64,000 bases of DNA, taken from NCBI GenBank assembly GCA_036850595.1, contig CM072163.1, forward strand, positions 15,648,639 through 15,712,638, read 5' to 3'. Position numbers and translations under genes: made by a program. Each line of letters begins with the position of its first letter. The first letter of the stretch is position 1. The notes under the pieces were generated by a model. That model was not told the DNA's origin, ran no database searches, and saw only the letters and a program-made list of their open reading frames with translations. Source of the DNA: Rhyacichthys aspro (taxonomy: Eukaryota; Chordata; Actinopteri; Gobiiformes; Rhyacichthyidae). Positions 40,357 to 52,389 of this stretch are shown here, one piece after another.

Positions 40357-41689
40357 TATTCTGTACAAAAGGTAATCCTTACTGGCAATGTTTTGAACTC
40401 AGTTTGTTCAAGTGATAAACAATTATTTTCTGAAAGAATGCTTTATTTTTAAAAACAAAGCCAGCGTTTATTAGCTACAACTGGTTCCTGTTCTACATAG
40501 AGTTGAAGTTTTACAGCAATAGCCTAAAACAGTTCTAAACACAATCATCTTCTCCTCTCACACCTTCGATTACTGTACTATCAATAGAAGCCTTTAACTG
40601 TATACAACAAAGATTAATACTGTATTTTGACAGTACAGCACTTGTTGTGTTAAATATAACCAATATGACCACCTCCTTAGACCTTTTGAAGGATTTCGGT
40701 AAACCTGCTAACACTGCAACCTGTCAGCACTTTTACACTCCACAAAAACACAATCATATGACAGCATGGACGATTTGTCACACGTCACCAAATATAAACG
40801 CACAGCTCTTTTGTTATACACGGTTTACCGTCTCGGCTGTGTGCTCCGAAAAGAGGGCTACCTGCCACAGAGAATATTTGACATGTCAGCCTGAAACGAG
40901 CGGATGAAGAGAAGCAGAGACACACAGAGGCACTACAAAGGGGAACAAGGATGTGTAATGAAAGAATAATGAAGAGCACAGATTAGACGGGACGGAGGAG
41001 GGGAGAAGTTTAATTCCAAAGTCAGGGAATGGGGTAACTCAGCGCCGTGGGGAATGAGAGGCAAATGTAGGCAAAGGGGAGAAGAACAGGGGAGGTAAGA
41101 ATTCTTGCACTGAGGGTAAGAGTGAATGAAAGATGTGCAAAGCTGCCATACTTCTCCCATGATTCTTTGATCTCTCTCTTTGTTTCACTCTCCGTCTCTG
41201 CGGCATCCGTCTCTGTCCACTGTAATCTTTCGGAATTAGCTTTCATTCCAGCGTCTTCCTTTTTTTGGCCTGACTACAAATGATTACACCGTTCTTTTCC
41301 AGACAGTGATACAGTGAGTCACAATGCAGCATTTGTGGACTGACGAAGCCATCTGCAACACTGGATTGTAACTGAAATCCTAAAAAAAAATGTATCACTG
41401 TCACTTGCTGATCAATAAGAACAACTGTGTCACTAAAATACTCATAATGATTCATCACAGCGCTACTTGGCTTGGAGATTTATGGCACTGCATCACGCTA
41501 ATGGCCAACATGAGTGGACAAAGATTTGTATTCTCCAGAGGCATTGTATTTGTAGCATTTGTTACAACACGATTAAAGGAGCTTTGTTTAGGGCTTCCCA
41601 GTTTTACTTGGATTGAGTCTGTGTTACAGGCCTGACTGGGCACTAGGCACAATGCCACACACTCGCCTGGAGAGGAATCTGTTACTCAC

Positions 41690-41820
41690 CGTAGACAACA
41701 GGAAGTGGAGATGAACAATATGGGAGTCACAAACCAGAAGAGGAGTCCAAAGAACAGATCACCGTCAAGGCCTAAAAGGACACCATCATCAGTATTAGTA
41801 TCAGACAAATTTGAAATATC
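41690..41820 (-). CDS. Candidate internal exon encoding an acidic segment plus membrane helix
   Basis: On the minus strand a good acceptor (ACTCTTTTTAG) precedes a 131-nt open stretch ending CTACG|GTGAGT, a consensus donor. In the open frame (43 codons plus two bases) an acidic, Ser/Thr-rich part (LSDTNTDDG) is followed by a strongly hydrophobic segment, LFFGLLFWFVTPILFI, then SCCLR. That is the layout of an ectodomain stalk, transmembrane helix and basic stop-transfer. An inner acceptor (TTTTAG before 41770) would give an 80-nt version in the same frame. No neighbouring exon was identified and the family is not recognised. Chance is a real alternative for one exon of this size. Confidence 0.3.
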
Positions 41821-42059
41821 CTAAAAAGAGTTGGTAAAGTGTTTTAATAGTGTTGATGTGCTGTCTTACACATCAACTAAAGCTGTCCTTCGATGTATTT
41901 ACAGACTGTAGAGAGACTGTACAGAGTAACCCAGAGACTCCATTTTCTAATTCTCTGGATGTGATCATTCAGAGCTACAAAAATGCTGGAACTCTTGCCT
42001 GCTGGACATCTGATTCTAGATCTGATTCTATTTTAGGAGAACTATAGTTAGAAGTTTCC

Positions 42060-42320
42060 TGTAATGGTACTTAGAGGTGCAGTGTTATATGGTTCAAACA
42101 GAGCAGGGTAATGGCATTTTTTGTTTACCATATCTAATCTGATAAACTTTGAAGCTGGATTTATGTTTTGACATTTAGGTACTTCAGCTGAACAGATAAA
42201 ACCGCTTCGTGATACAGAGTTCTTGGATATATAATTGTATGTATCGATGGTAGCTTGAGTTCTGCAAGCTACTCCAGAGTGGTTACATTGTAATTCAAAG
42301 TTGCCAATTCGAGGATAGAC
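42060..42320 (-). repeat. Probable dispersed repeat with TTAGAGGTGCAGTGTTA end
   Basis: TTAGAGGTGCAGTGTTATAT at 42070 resembles a short-element end common in fish; similar starts occur near 2984 and 39801. The segment has a chance minus-strand frame of 103 codons. The other end was not defined. Confidence 0.3.
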
Positions 42321-43347
42321 ATGTAAATAAATGCTAAAGGATGATGGGAAGTTTTGCAAACTGTGTTTTTCTTCTACTCAACATTATTTGCACTTTAGAT
42401 AAATCACTACAATCCACTCAAAAAACACTCATTTCCCCTACAAGGATAAACATAGGGTTTTATATTTAATTATTAGAATCAGTTTTGTTCAGGTTAGCAT
42501 GAACATTTTTATAGCTGCCTTCACATGGAATGACTATAAAGTGTATCTCACTGTTCAGATGGATGAACTTCATTTCCACCTGACACAAATCATTTGTGCA
42601 GCCACAAAATATCATTTTAAAATTTAAGCCAAATGAGCAGCATGGGAATGACATTCTGGCAGGATTTACTTAAGAGAATTTATCTGATGAGTGCCTCCAA
42701 TAAGTCTTCATGAAGAAGCAGACAATAAGAATCAATTCTTTTGGCTTGAGTGGCTGTGATTACTTGATTAAGCCTTGTTTATGCTCATTCTTTTACACAC
42801 ACCATATTAGGAGCATTGAACCTGATTTCCCTTGTACTTAAATTTCATTGTGTATCTTTAACTAAATTACACACTGAAGCATGTATTTTTAAAGACATAT
42901 TGTCAGGCTGAGAAGGAAAGTGAATGTCTACAAGAAACAGCAGGATTAAAACTATATGACTGCTTGTCTACCAGAATATGAATTCATGTTTTACACTTAT
43001 TTTCTTATGAAGCTCATTCTTTTATGCCCTTGAAGTATACTGGCTTTTCTTCAGTCGTCTTTTTCTGTGATGCATTTTAAATGTAGCATTCAGTGGAAAA
43101 TTAATTAGGATCCAGCTCCTGCCTTCAAAGTCTCAGCTCTTGTGTTGCTCATAAACACACATACGTTCCCATCGCTGTGCCTTCTGGGCTGTGTGGACTG
43201 TAGCACACATCAGCCGAACGTTGGCGTTGTCTCTGCACTCAGCCTTTGGCTCCGAGTCTGAATTTATAAACCGTTTTATATGGAATATTAATCATCCATC
43301 ATCACTGAATGAATCGCAGGCAGTTGCATTTTCTCCTTCTGCCCCAG

Positions 43348-43360
43348 GGTTTCAATCAGG
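43348..43360 (+). other. Possible 13-nt microexon
   Basis: A strong polypyrimidine acceptor, TTTTCTCCTTCTGCCCCAG, ends at 43347 and a consensus donor, GTAAGTAC, begins at 43361. They leave 13 nt between them. The upstream 200 bp is less AT-rich than its surroundings. It may be a microexon, a pair of decoy splice sites, or coincidence. No flanking exons were found. Confidence 0.2.
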
Positions 43361-46300
43361 GTAAGTACAACCTCTGTCACAACTCAAATAATTCAGTTAT
43401 ATATGTAACATAGCCTTATTTGCATGTTTACGCTTCTTTTGTTCCCACATGACCCAAAGGAAGGTTTCATGTTTTCTAAATGGAGTCACTGTGGAGGCTT
43501 ACAGGAAAAACACACCCTGGGCCTATGCAGCTTCAATATACAGCCCCAGATTATGACTTATGCTAAGACAATAACACAAATAAACAGCAAATAACACAAA
43601 TGAACAGCAAAACATAAAAACAGAACTTAACTAAAGTTGCTTCTTTTAGGCTGCAGTTGAATCCTGAGATATGGATGAGGGAGTGCGTCCTTGCTGTTTC
43701 ACCAGTGCCACCAAAGGCCACTCATGTTTCCTGTCAATAGAAAAATACATAAATAAATAAATGCTTCTAAAACTGCTGACAGTGCATTATGAGGCCCAAC
43801 ATGGAATAAGACCTCAACAGTAAGGCATGAGTGGGCTAGAGGACACCAAAATCAACAAAAAAAAAGTTAGCAGGTTTTCGGGTGAAAGTTTCCATTCCTT
43901 CAACAGCAGCCATCTTTGATTTGCTTGTTAACCTCCACCTGATTATTTTTTTTTGCCGTCTCTGTCTCAGATTCCACTCACCCCCAAAAGCAGCCTAGGG
44001 ACCTCTCCAGCTTCTTTTTTATTTCAAAAACAAAACCGGAACAAGACTAAAAACACATTGGCACAATCGGCAGCTATTGAACTTCCTGGAACGTAATATG
44101 ACAATCCGGTGTCGACCAATGGGAACACTTCTTTTTTGAGCATGTGACTTTGTGCCAGCATGTGATTGGCCAAAGGTTCTCATCTATTAATATCCCTTAT
44201 AATAAACAGTAGATGGCATCATATGTGCAATTATATGTGTTTTTTACAATATCACATTTGGAGTTTAAACCATTTTCCCAAGTAGAAGAAAAAAAATCAG
44301 GTAGTTAGTTTAAGGCTCGTGACAAAGACATATAAAAAACATTCTCATTGCTTATACATATAAAGAAATTGATAATTCATCCCATTAAGCTGTGAATATG
44401 ACATCCATTTAATTGACCCTATTACTGTTTGTAACAACATGAATCCTGTGCTTATTCTGGATCATGCCATGACAGATTTTCAGTCAACAAAAAGGCATTA
44501 GCCATGAAAAATAGCAAATTCTGCGTTAACAAAGCGGTTTTGGCAAAGGGCAGAAGACTGTATGTGCTGTCGATGAGCGGATAGAGAACATTAGGCTACA
44601 CCAGCTAAAGGCTACAAGACTAATTTAAGCTGGACATGTATTGGGGTAAATATTATTGGTGATGTTGAAGGGGACCCATCTGTTTGTCTCCACTGGAGCT
44701 TGAACTACTACACATTTACCCAAGTGCCCCCCACCCAATGCAAGGTCCGAGGGCAGGTGGTCCCCAAGATGCACTGTACCAGAAGGGAGAGTTACCACAA
44801 ACACATACATGATGCCCACCTCTAATCTCTTATCTTTGGCTCTTTGTGCACTCCCTCCATCTTATCCCTTTGCTACTGTCTCAACCATCCACTCCTTACC
44901 AACACCCCAACCCTCTTTTTACCCGTAATGGGGGGTAATTATGGCATTAGTAGCACAATGACAGTGGTGTGGGGGGCTGAAGAAGCATGACACACGCTCA
45001 TGCATCGCGGTCGAGTGTTGCCTTCAATGAGGGTTTCTGTGGCTCAGCGGGAGGGCATTAGCAAGCTGGGTGGGCAAAAAAGGAGAGGTGTGGGGGGTTG
45101 GAGGAGAAAAATGGAGGAAAAAGATGGCAGTGGGAGGCTGTCAAAGGTGTGGGGAATCAATTAGTGAAAAAAAGAGAAGAAAGAAAAAGTAAAAGGAGCA
45201 GAGAAAGTGGAATATTGTGAGTGCGGTGAAGATCAAAAGTGACTTAGGTTTAATCACAGAGCAAGAGACAGGAAGGAGGTGAGCCAAGAAGGGTTCTGTC
45301 AATAAAAGCAATGAGCACCTGCAAGCCAGCGGACCCCTGTGACCATCTATGCTGGCCTGCTGAGCTGGGCAGAGCACTTCGGGATTTAATGCAACTGTGT
45401 AGCAAGCTGCCAATGTGAGCTCGAAGTGTAGCGAGGCCATTTATCAAAGCACCGTGCAGGGCAAAAAGGAGAAACGGTCAAGAAAACAAGCTATGGCCCA
45501 CAAGAAGTGTCTTTGTAAAGAGAGGTTCAAATCCCGGAGGAGCCCCCAAATTATTTTGTGGGAATGCTGCTTTTTAACTCGTAATGTCAGGGGTGTACAA
45601 CAGTCAGCTGGAGGTCACATAAACAGCACCGAAACATAAACAGTCTTTTTCAAAACAGTATGATATGTGTCATGTAAAAGCTGGTTAAGTTTTGTGAAGT
45701 GGAAAAGGACAAAGACATTAAATATTAATCGGTCACTTTCAGTAGTCATCATGTCCTGTCATAGCTCAGTGCTTCTTTATGAGTGCGTTACTCATCCTGC
45801 TGAGCTTTCACACTCAGATCAATACATGCTATTGTAATCAATTGGCAGCAGATGTTTGTGTGTGTGTTTTTGCTTCTACAAATGAGATTGGGCTGAAACT
45901 CGAGTGCCTGTTAACAGCACTTGTGCCGAGTGCATTAGAGGCCCTGTTCCACAGTTACATCAGTAGGACCGTGTGTGTGTGTATCTGAAACCTTTATAAT
46001 GAATGCTAGTGACAGATCACATGACGGTAAAAAAGTCCAGTATAATGCTTCGTACACAGTAGTTACAACATGAATCAGCTTCTGGCTCAAAAGATCTCTG
46101 ATGTCATTGGCACACTCCTCAGGGTTAAGTCATGCGCATTTTGATGATCTTATGGTGATTTGTCATCGCTGATGAGCTGGGAGCTGACCACAGCCAAAGA
46201 GAATCAGAGACTGTCTATGAATCATAATCACACTTGCAAGAAAAAAGAAAGTAAAGTGATGCTGGGACAAAGAAAAGAGGTCTGTTGGTCACAATGAACT

Positions 46301-48243
46301 CATCTATTCCACCTAAAGGTAACGAGTTCAGACATTCCAATAAAAAAAGTGGCAATGAAAAGTTCTGCATACAAAAGCCTCCTTCAGCCTCTGTGCAGAT
46401 CAGCTGCTGGTCAGATTCAGAAAGCACTGCAGGTCCCCCACTTGCCAACAGTTACCATAGCACCTCGCTCTCCGCTCTGCCCTGAAACGTTTTAGGGGCA
46501 CTTATGCAAGTGTGCTCGTCCTGGACTACGGCTCAGCCTTCTAAACAGTCTGGCCCACGGAGCTCTTATTGTATAACTGGCAGCGCTCCGACTGCCCACC
46601 TCCACCTGCCGCCAGGCCCTGCACAAACCCCGGCTCTTCAGGGATTAGGTTGAGAGAGTTCTTTAACAGGTTGGTAAGGCTTTTTTTTTTTTTTATTGGC
46701 CCAGCTCTGATTCTCTGTGGAGTCTCAGGGTTCTCTTCTGTTCAGGAGGTGGAACTGCGGCTACAACCTGAGAGGCCTCAGACCAGAGAGGATAAACACA
46801 CACCACTCACGGACTCAGCAGCAGCTTCTACCCAGCAGCATCCAGACTGGTGCCAAACTCATTCAGGCTGGTGCTAAGTGCCCTCACTTCCCCTTCTGCA
46901 GACACACACAATGAAGTCCTGGCACACACTATTTTATCACACCCACATCCGAAACTGCACTGTATTTTTACCGCAATAGAGAAGATTCTGTTAGTTCATT
47001 TGAAATATACAGCCGTATCACTTTATTACCTTTTTTTTAAATCATATTTAGGTTTCAATTAGTAATTTATTTCCTGCTTTTCATAATTGTAGCTCTCTTT
47101 GCAAACCGTTATTTGTTGGTAATATCAATTTATGCAAGGTCATACTGAACGATGATTTCGAACGAACGATTTGAATCGGTACTTGAAAATACTTCGTCAA
47201 TTGTTAGACCCCACTCTACTATTCAAATGAGCAATGCTTTGTGTGCTTTGTTCATGTCTGTATGCCGCTCTTTTTTGTGCACTCACGAAAGTTACAATGA
47301 AAATGTCTCTTTTTTTGCATTGAATGATTTTCCTCGTTCCATTTTTCGCTCGTCTGGCCCCATCGTCCTCCTCCGAATCTTACAAAAAGTCACGGCGCTC
47401 ATCTGCATGCAGAGTGTCCTGGTTCCAGCTGTGAATGGAGAATTGAAATGGAAATGGGAGACAGAGCAGATTATTCTCCTTAGCTGCCTCCTAGCTGCCC
47501 CGCCAGCCGAGTAGACAGTCGGAGGGCCTCGGTTGGCGTTTACTGTGGGCTCTGGGAGAAAGTGGAAGAGGCAAAAGTGAGGAGGAATGAAAGAGGATGG
47601 ATTAAAAATAAAAATACAGCCGTATAAAGCTCTTTAACAGTGTTTTAATTGCTAGGTGTTGATGGGAGCGACACCACAATAACTAGACCTTGAATTTGTC
47701 CATTTGGTTCCCAGAGCGACACAGATTTTTTGCTACATAGTGCTACACAAGGAACAAAGACACACCACTCTCCTGATAATCTACAAGGACTGTCTGACCG
47801 ATATTAACAAAGTTTATTTAAAGGACACTAGCTCTATTGTTCTGTCTTTTAGTTCGGAATTATAACACAGATGAGCTATTTCAGATATTCAAACACATTA
47901 AAAAAAATACTGTAGTTGTTGCAAAGCCTTGTCTGAATGTGGAATATCTCAACACCTTTAATGGCAGCTGCAGGATTCAGTATTTTCCTGTTCTAGTATG
48001 GGACAGGTGCTACTGTTTATTAATAAGCACTAACAAGGACAGATGTAAGGTCTTCGTTAGTGACAGATGTACAGGGCATATGCCTCTATGAGCTGCATCA
48101 CTTCTTGGGATTTTATGGTGTAAAAATGAAAGTAATTGTATAGAATGGAAACGATTTAAAGCAGTGGAGTTTAGAGATGTGTCGCAGTGTCTGTCTGCTT
48201 TGTTTAAATGTCCAAGGACTGTTGTGACAAGAGAATATAAAGA
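43361..48243. other. Non-coding stretch
   Basis: AT-rich, with G-rich purine runs at 45040-45130. A GC-richer block at 47330-47520 is open on the plus strand but lacks splice signals or a recognisable domain. A B-box-like GGTTCAAATCC at 45526 is not part of a tRNA. No gene was recognised. Confidence 0.45.
43576..43617 (+). repeat. Short tandem duplication (21-bp unit, two copies)
   Basis: ATAACACAAATAAACAGCAA is followed by ATAACACAAATGAACAGCAA, so a 20-21-bp unit is repeated once with one substitution. It is a local duplication with no evident role. Confidence 0.7.
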
Positions 48244-48251
48244 ATATAGAG

Positions 48252-48916
48252 CAGGGGTGTCCAAACTTTTTTGTAAAGAGGGCCACATTTGATTAGAGGT
48301 TCCACGATTTTAGTCTTCTTGCACAAGTACAGGTTTTAATTGGATTTGAACTGGTTTCAATTGAATTTGAACTGGTTTTAATTCAATTTGAACTGGTTTT
48401 AATTGAATCTGAACAGGTTCAAGTTGGATTTGAACAGCTTTAGGATGGATTTGAACAGGTTTAAGATGGATTTGAACAGATTTTAGTTGGATTTGGACAG
48501 GTTTGAAATGGATTTGAACAGGTTTAAGATGGATTTGAACAGGTTTTAGATGGATTTGAACAGGTTTTAGTTGGATTTGAACTGGTTTTAACTGTATTTG
48601 AACAGGCTTTATATGGATTTGATCAAGTTTTTAGATGAATTTGATCAGATTTTAGTTGAATTTGAACAGTCTTAAGACAGATTTGAACAGATTTTAGTTG
48701 AATTTGAACAGTTTTAAGATGGACTTGAACAGATTTTATTTGAATTTGAACAGTTTTAAGATGGACTTGAACAGATTTTAGTTGAATTTGAACAGTTTTA
48801 AGATGGATTTAAACAGGTTTTACGACGAGGGCTACAGGGGACATAAACAATAGATTTGAGCACTGAAGCTGAGGGCCACATAAAAACTCCCATGGGCCTG
48901 ACTTTGGACACACCTG
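48252..48916. mobile_element. hAT-like MITE carrying a 21-bp minisatellite
   Basis: The element starts CAGGGGTGTCCAAACTTTTT and ends GACTTTGGACACACCTG, which is the inverted start with a few mismatches. Perfect 8-bp duplications ATATAGAG flank it at 48244-48251 and 48917-48924. GGCCACAT occurs just inside both ends. Almost all of the interior (about 48339-48826) is a tandem minisatellite. There is no transposase, so it would need one in trans. Confidence 0.9.
48339..48826 (+). repeat. 21-bp minisatellite, about 23 copies
   Basis: The unit is GGATTTGAACAGGTTTTAG plus AT or TT. Variants have GAACTGG, GATCAAG, TTTAAGATG and similar changes. Copies are 70-95% alike by eye. Neighbouring variants recur in runs, for example alternating AGATGGA and AGTTGAA units near 48680-48800, which suggests higher-order duplication. 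The array is bounded by the MITE's ends. Confidence 0.92.
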
Positions 48917-48924
48917 ATATAGAG

Positions 48925-50649
48925 CTTCGGGACATGACGTCACACAACACCAGAGAGGGTCACATGACATCCAGAGCTTTATGGAGGCCACACCAGCTCC
49001 TTACGGGAAACAAAAACAATAATCAATGCAAAAAACAATAAGTAAAATCAAAAGCCCCATTCATTTCAGTTTATACCAAGGCTGCACCCCTCTGTTGATA
49101 AATGGATGGAATTTCAAACTGCATAATACAGTTTTAATGGGTACAGTTCCACACAATAACATTAACATTCTCGTTCAAATGAGATCAAAAAGTGGGTATT
49201 CGGTGCATTACAAAGTGAACACACAGCCAAATAGACTGTCTCTAAATGTCAGGGGTTGCGTCAGTTTGGAACATTGCTATTCATGGGATTCCTGTGTCGC
49301 TGTGCCACACCGGATTGGAACTTATTGACCTCTCTCTAGACAGCCAGATGGGAAAATGATACGAGAAGTGAAGAAAAATTACAATAGAGCAAAAAAAAAG
49401 AAGAAAGAAATAATGAGAATAGAAAATGAGACGGGAGAAAAGTGGGAAAACAATTTCTCTCTCAGGAAGCAGAGGAGCGTGACCCTGCTGTGCTTTACCG
49501 CCTGGAGTTGCTGCTTTTTTGGCAGAACCCCAGGCTAGTGAATAATTCCAGCCGAACGTCGAACCCAAATCCTGCCACAACAAGCGTAAAATTAAACGCT
49601 CTCTCGAAAGATAAGCCCCCGTGGATGACAAAGATTTCCGCTGGGGAAGAGCGCAATTTCAATTTGTCAACTTAGAACTCAAACGTAGAGTGGAAACGCT
49701 GCCAATCATTTACAAACAGTTTGATTGAGGAAAAAGTCATTAGGTGCAATTGGGAAGTGAAATTTTCAGTCAGACAGAAGTGTGCGCTGGAGAAGAAAAC
49801 GTTTCCCATGACGTGTTTTGAGCTGGGAGTTAAAAGACAAACTCGGTGGCTAATAAGATTTGGGCTAACGCACAGCTATGAACTGGTCGAGGCATCCACA
49901 CTAGCCCATTGACTACTGTGCATGTTATCTCCTCAGGGAAGCAGCAGAAACAGACTGAAGGTGACTTGAGTCCAAGGACACAAGCACGACAAAACTGCAC
50001 AGAACATGAAAGCAGTCAATGGAAAATATCGTCGAAAGACTCGAAAAGGTAATGGAGTAGTGGGGGAGGGATGGGGAAATGAATTTATACAAGAGACTAC
50101 ACAACATCAGGGCAGAGTTGGAATGCGTCCAGGGGGAGGGTACGTGTGACAGACGGCGGCGTCAACACATGCCAGTCTGCACATACATGAGGACTGAGTG
50201 ATATAATGGCACACATACACACGCCGAGATCCTCCTGCTTACTATACTATTGTTTTCTGCCGTTTCTTCTTTTTGAAAATGCAATTAAGAAGTCAGGAGG
50301 TAATCACTCGGACGAAATTAGCATCGAGTCTTCATGTCAGGTGATGCTGCAGGTTAGTATCAAGAGGCTGTGTACCGTTAGAGAAGCAAAAGCATACAGG
50401 ATCATATTCAGGAAAGCATCAAGGGATTGAAGTCAATATCAAGAGATGAAATAAAGATGACAGTATGAACTGGATTACAACTGTCACATCAACAGTGCAA
50501 CAGGGGTGTCCTCAAGGTTTGATCTCATATATTTGCAGCACATGGTTGTAAAATGATCGATTGTGTTTCCAACCGTCCCTTCTGCAAACTAGGTAGCCCT
50601 GTGGAACATGCAAGTGGAAATAGGTGAGATGATAAGATTACTTACCTGT
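48925..50649. other. Non-coding stretch
   Basis: AT-rich with A runs (49390). Nothing coding or repetitive was identified with confidence. Confidence 0.45.
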
Positions 50650-51205
50650 AAATCCATACATTTTCTTCCAGTTATGGTGGGCTGGGTCGCAGAGGCAGCA
50701 GTGTAAACAGAGACACCCCCCAGACACTTCCTCCAGCGTCTCCTATGTCTTTTCCCAGTGGCACATCCACAGAACACAACCCCATAAAGGTGACCAGGAG
50801 GGATCCAGAACAGAACCTCAGCTGGCTCCTCTCGATGTGAAAGAGCAGCGGCTTGACTCTGAACTCCAGCCACATTAACCCTATCTCTAAGGCAGCGCCC
50901 ATGCACCCTGCAGAGGAAACTATCCGACATCTTGTCCTTTTGGTCCATAAGTGAGAGTAGGAACGTAGATAAACCAGTAAATCGAGAGCTTTACCTTGCA
51001 GCTCCGTAAATCCATCGCATCACTGCAGAAGCTGCTCCGATCTGCCTGGCAACCTCCTGTTCCATTCTTCCCTCACTTAAGAACAAGACCGCCACAATGC
51101 TAAAACCCCTCAACTTGAAACTCTCCAACCTCTTCAACCTGAAGGGGAAAAGCCACCCTTTTTTTTGTCTGAGGACCAAACACTTGGAGGTGCTAATTCT
51201 CATCA
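50650..51205 (-). pseudogene. Degraded non-LTR retrotransposon (LINE) ORF2 C-terminal region
   Basis: On the minus strand, separate frames read MRISTSKCLVL, SEGRMEQE, IGAASAVMRW and then RVKPLLFHIERSQLRF. These motifs follow the reverse-transcriptase palm in LINEs that are abundant in fish. Their order and spacing fit, but frameshifts, deletions and stops break the frame. There is no endonuclease or RT catalytic part here. It is a dead fragment. Confidence 0.85.
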
Positions 51206-52389
51206 TAAAATTACTTAAAAAACAACAATTAAACAGTACATTTAGTTCATAGACACCTAAAGCCTTCGTGCAAGATTGCTTTCAAAACACCAAACCCCCC
51301 CCCCAAAAAACAGTACTTCTATTGGGTTTCATGAAGCTTTAAATGTCTACATTCTTAAAAGAAATGCAAAAAGAGTCATTTTGGATGTGATTATGCAGGA
51401 TTTACACATCATTTTGACTTATATCTTCCAATTTTTGTGACCGTACAACATTTTCCTTCAAATATACTGAAAAATGACAACCCACTTTAAAAAATGTATG
51501 CAAGAAAACGCTGCCTTTCCGTTACAGTCATGGGGATAGATCTGAGGATACATTCAGAAATGGTTTCTAATGGGCATGAACACGGACCACCTGTGAACTG
51601 AGAGCATACTGTAACACTATCATGAAAACCTAGAATAAAATGGAGGTGCTTCTAGTTGAATTGAAAACACATTTATATCTGGGTCCTGCTGCACTGCTGC
51701 GTGGATTTACCCACAACTTGGTCAACTCCTGACTTCTCTGCGTGGCATTTCTTTTGGAGTCGGCGCCTTGTTCTCATCGACATGTTTAAAGATAGAGGGA
51801 GATAGAGCTACTGTATAAACACACAGGTTCGCCTCCTGCTATCTCAGTCTGTCAGCGTGTCAGCTCTCTCCACAGCCAGCCGGTGTCACACTGCTGTCTG
51901 CCTGTCTACCTCTGCCACTCTTTTATTCTCTGCAGCATCAAAGTGCGACTGACTTGAAAGCTTTGATCTAAATACATCTGTGCACGCGAGCAGGGGCTAA
52001 GAGAAAATATTGGACTGACAAACACACAAACACACACACACACACTAGGTGCATTTGAGTCCGTGCTGGCTTTTGTAGACGGCATCTGTTCTGCGGCCCT
52101 CGGTGACAGGTGGAAGGGATTCACACGCGCAGCTCGCCCAGGCCCAAAAGTCAATGACATATGATTATTGTTTGGCCTACGCACACATACACATGCTGTG
52201 GGGTGCCAGGCGGGCGGAGCGGGGAGTCGCGTGTTAACACCAGCTGCTTATGCCCGATGTTAGAGCTGACACGAGAGCGACGCGCCGACTGAAGAAAGAT
52301 GGACAGGGTAGAAAGAACTTTAAAAAAAAAAACACTTGTTAAGCGTCTTCTTTCGTCCGTTGTTGTACATAAGTGAATTAATCATGTCG
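51206..52389. other. Non-coding stretch
   Basis: A run of ten or more C at 51295-51304 is followed by A. CA repeats occur near 52020-52045. A GC-rich patch (GGCGGGCGGAGCGGGGAG) lies near 52210. No gene was recognised. Confidence 0.45.

Noticed and set aside
44625..44819. 64-codon minus frame and possible SINE
   Set aside because: A weak B-box resemblance only; no A box, no ends, no tail.
45470..45550. B-box-like GGTTCAAATCC suggesting a tRNA gene
   Set aside because: The presumed T-stem bases do not pair, and no A box, anticodon arm or acceptor stem fits upstream.
50589..50948. 119-codon minus frame
   Set aside because: It is an out-of-frame reading across the LINE fragment, not a separate gene.
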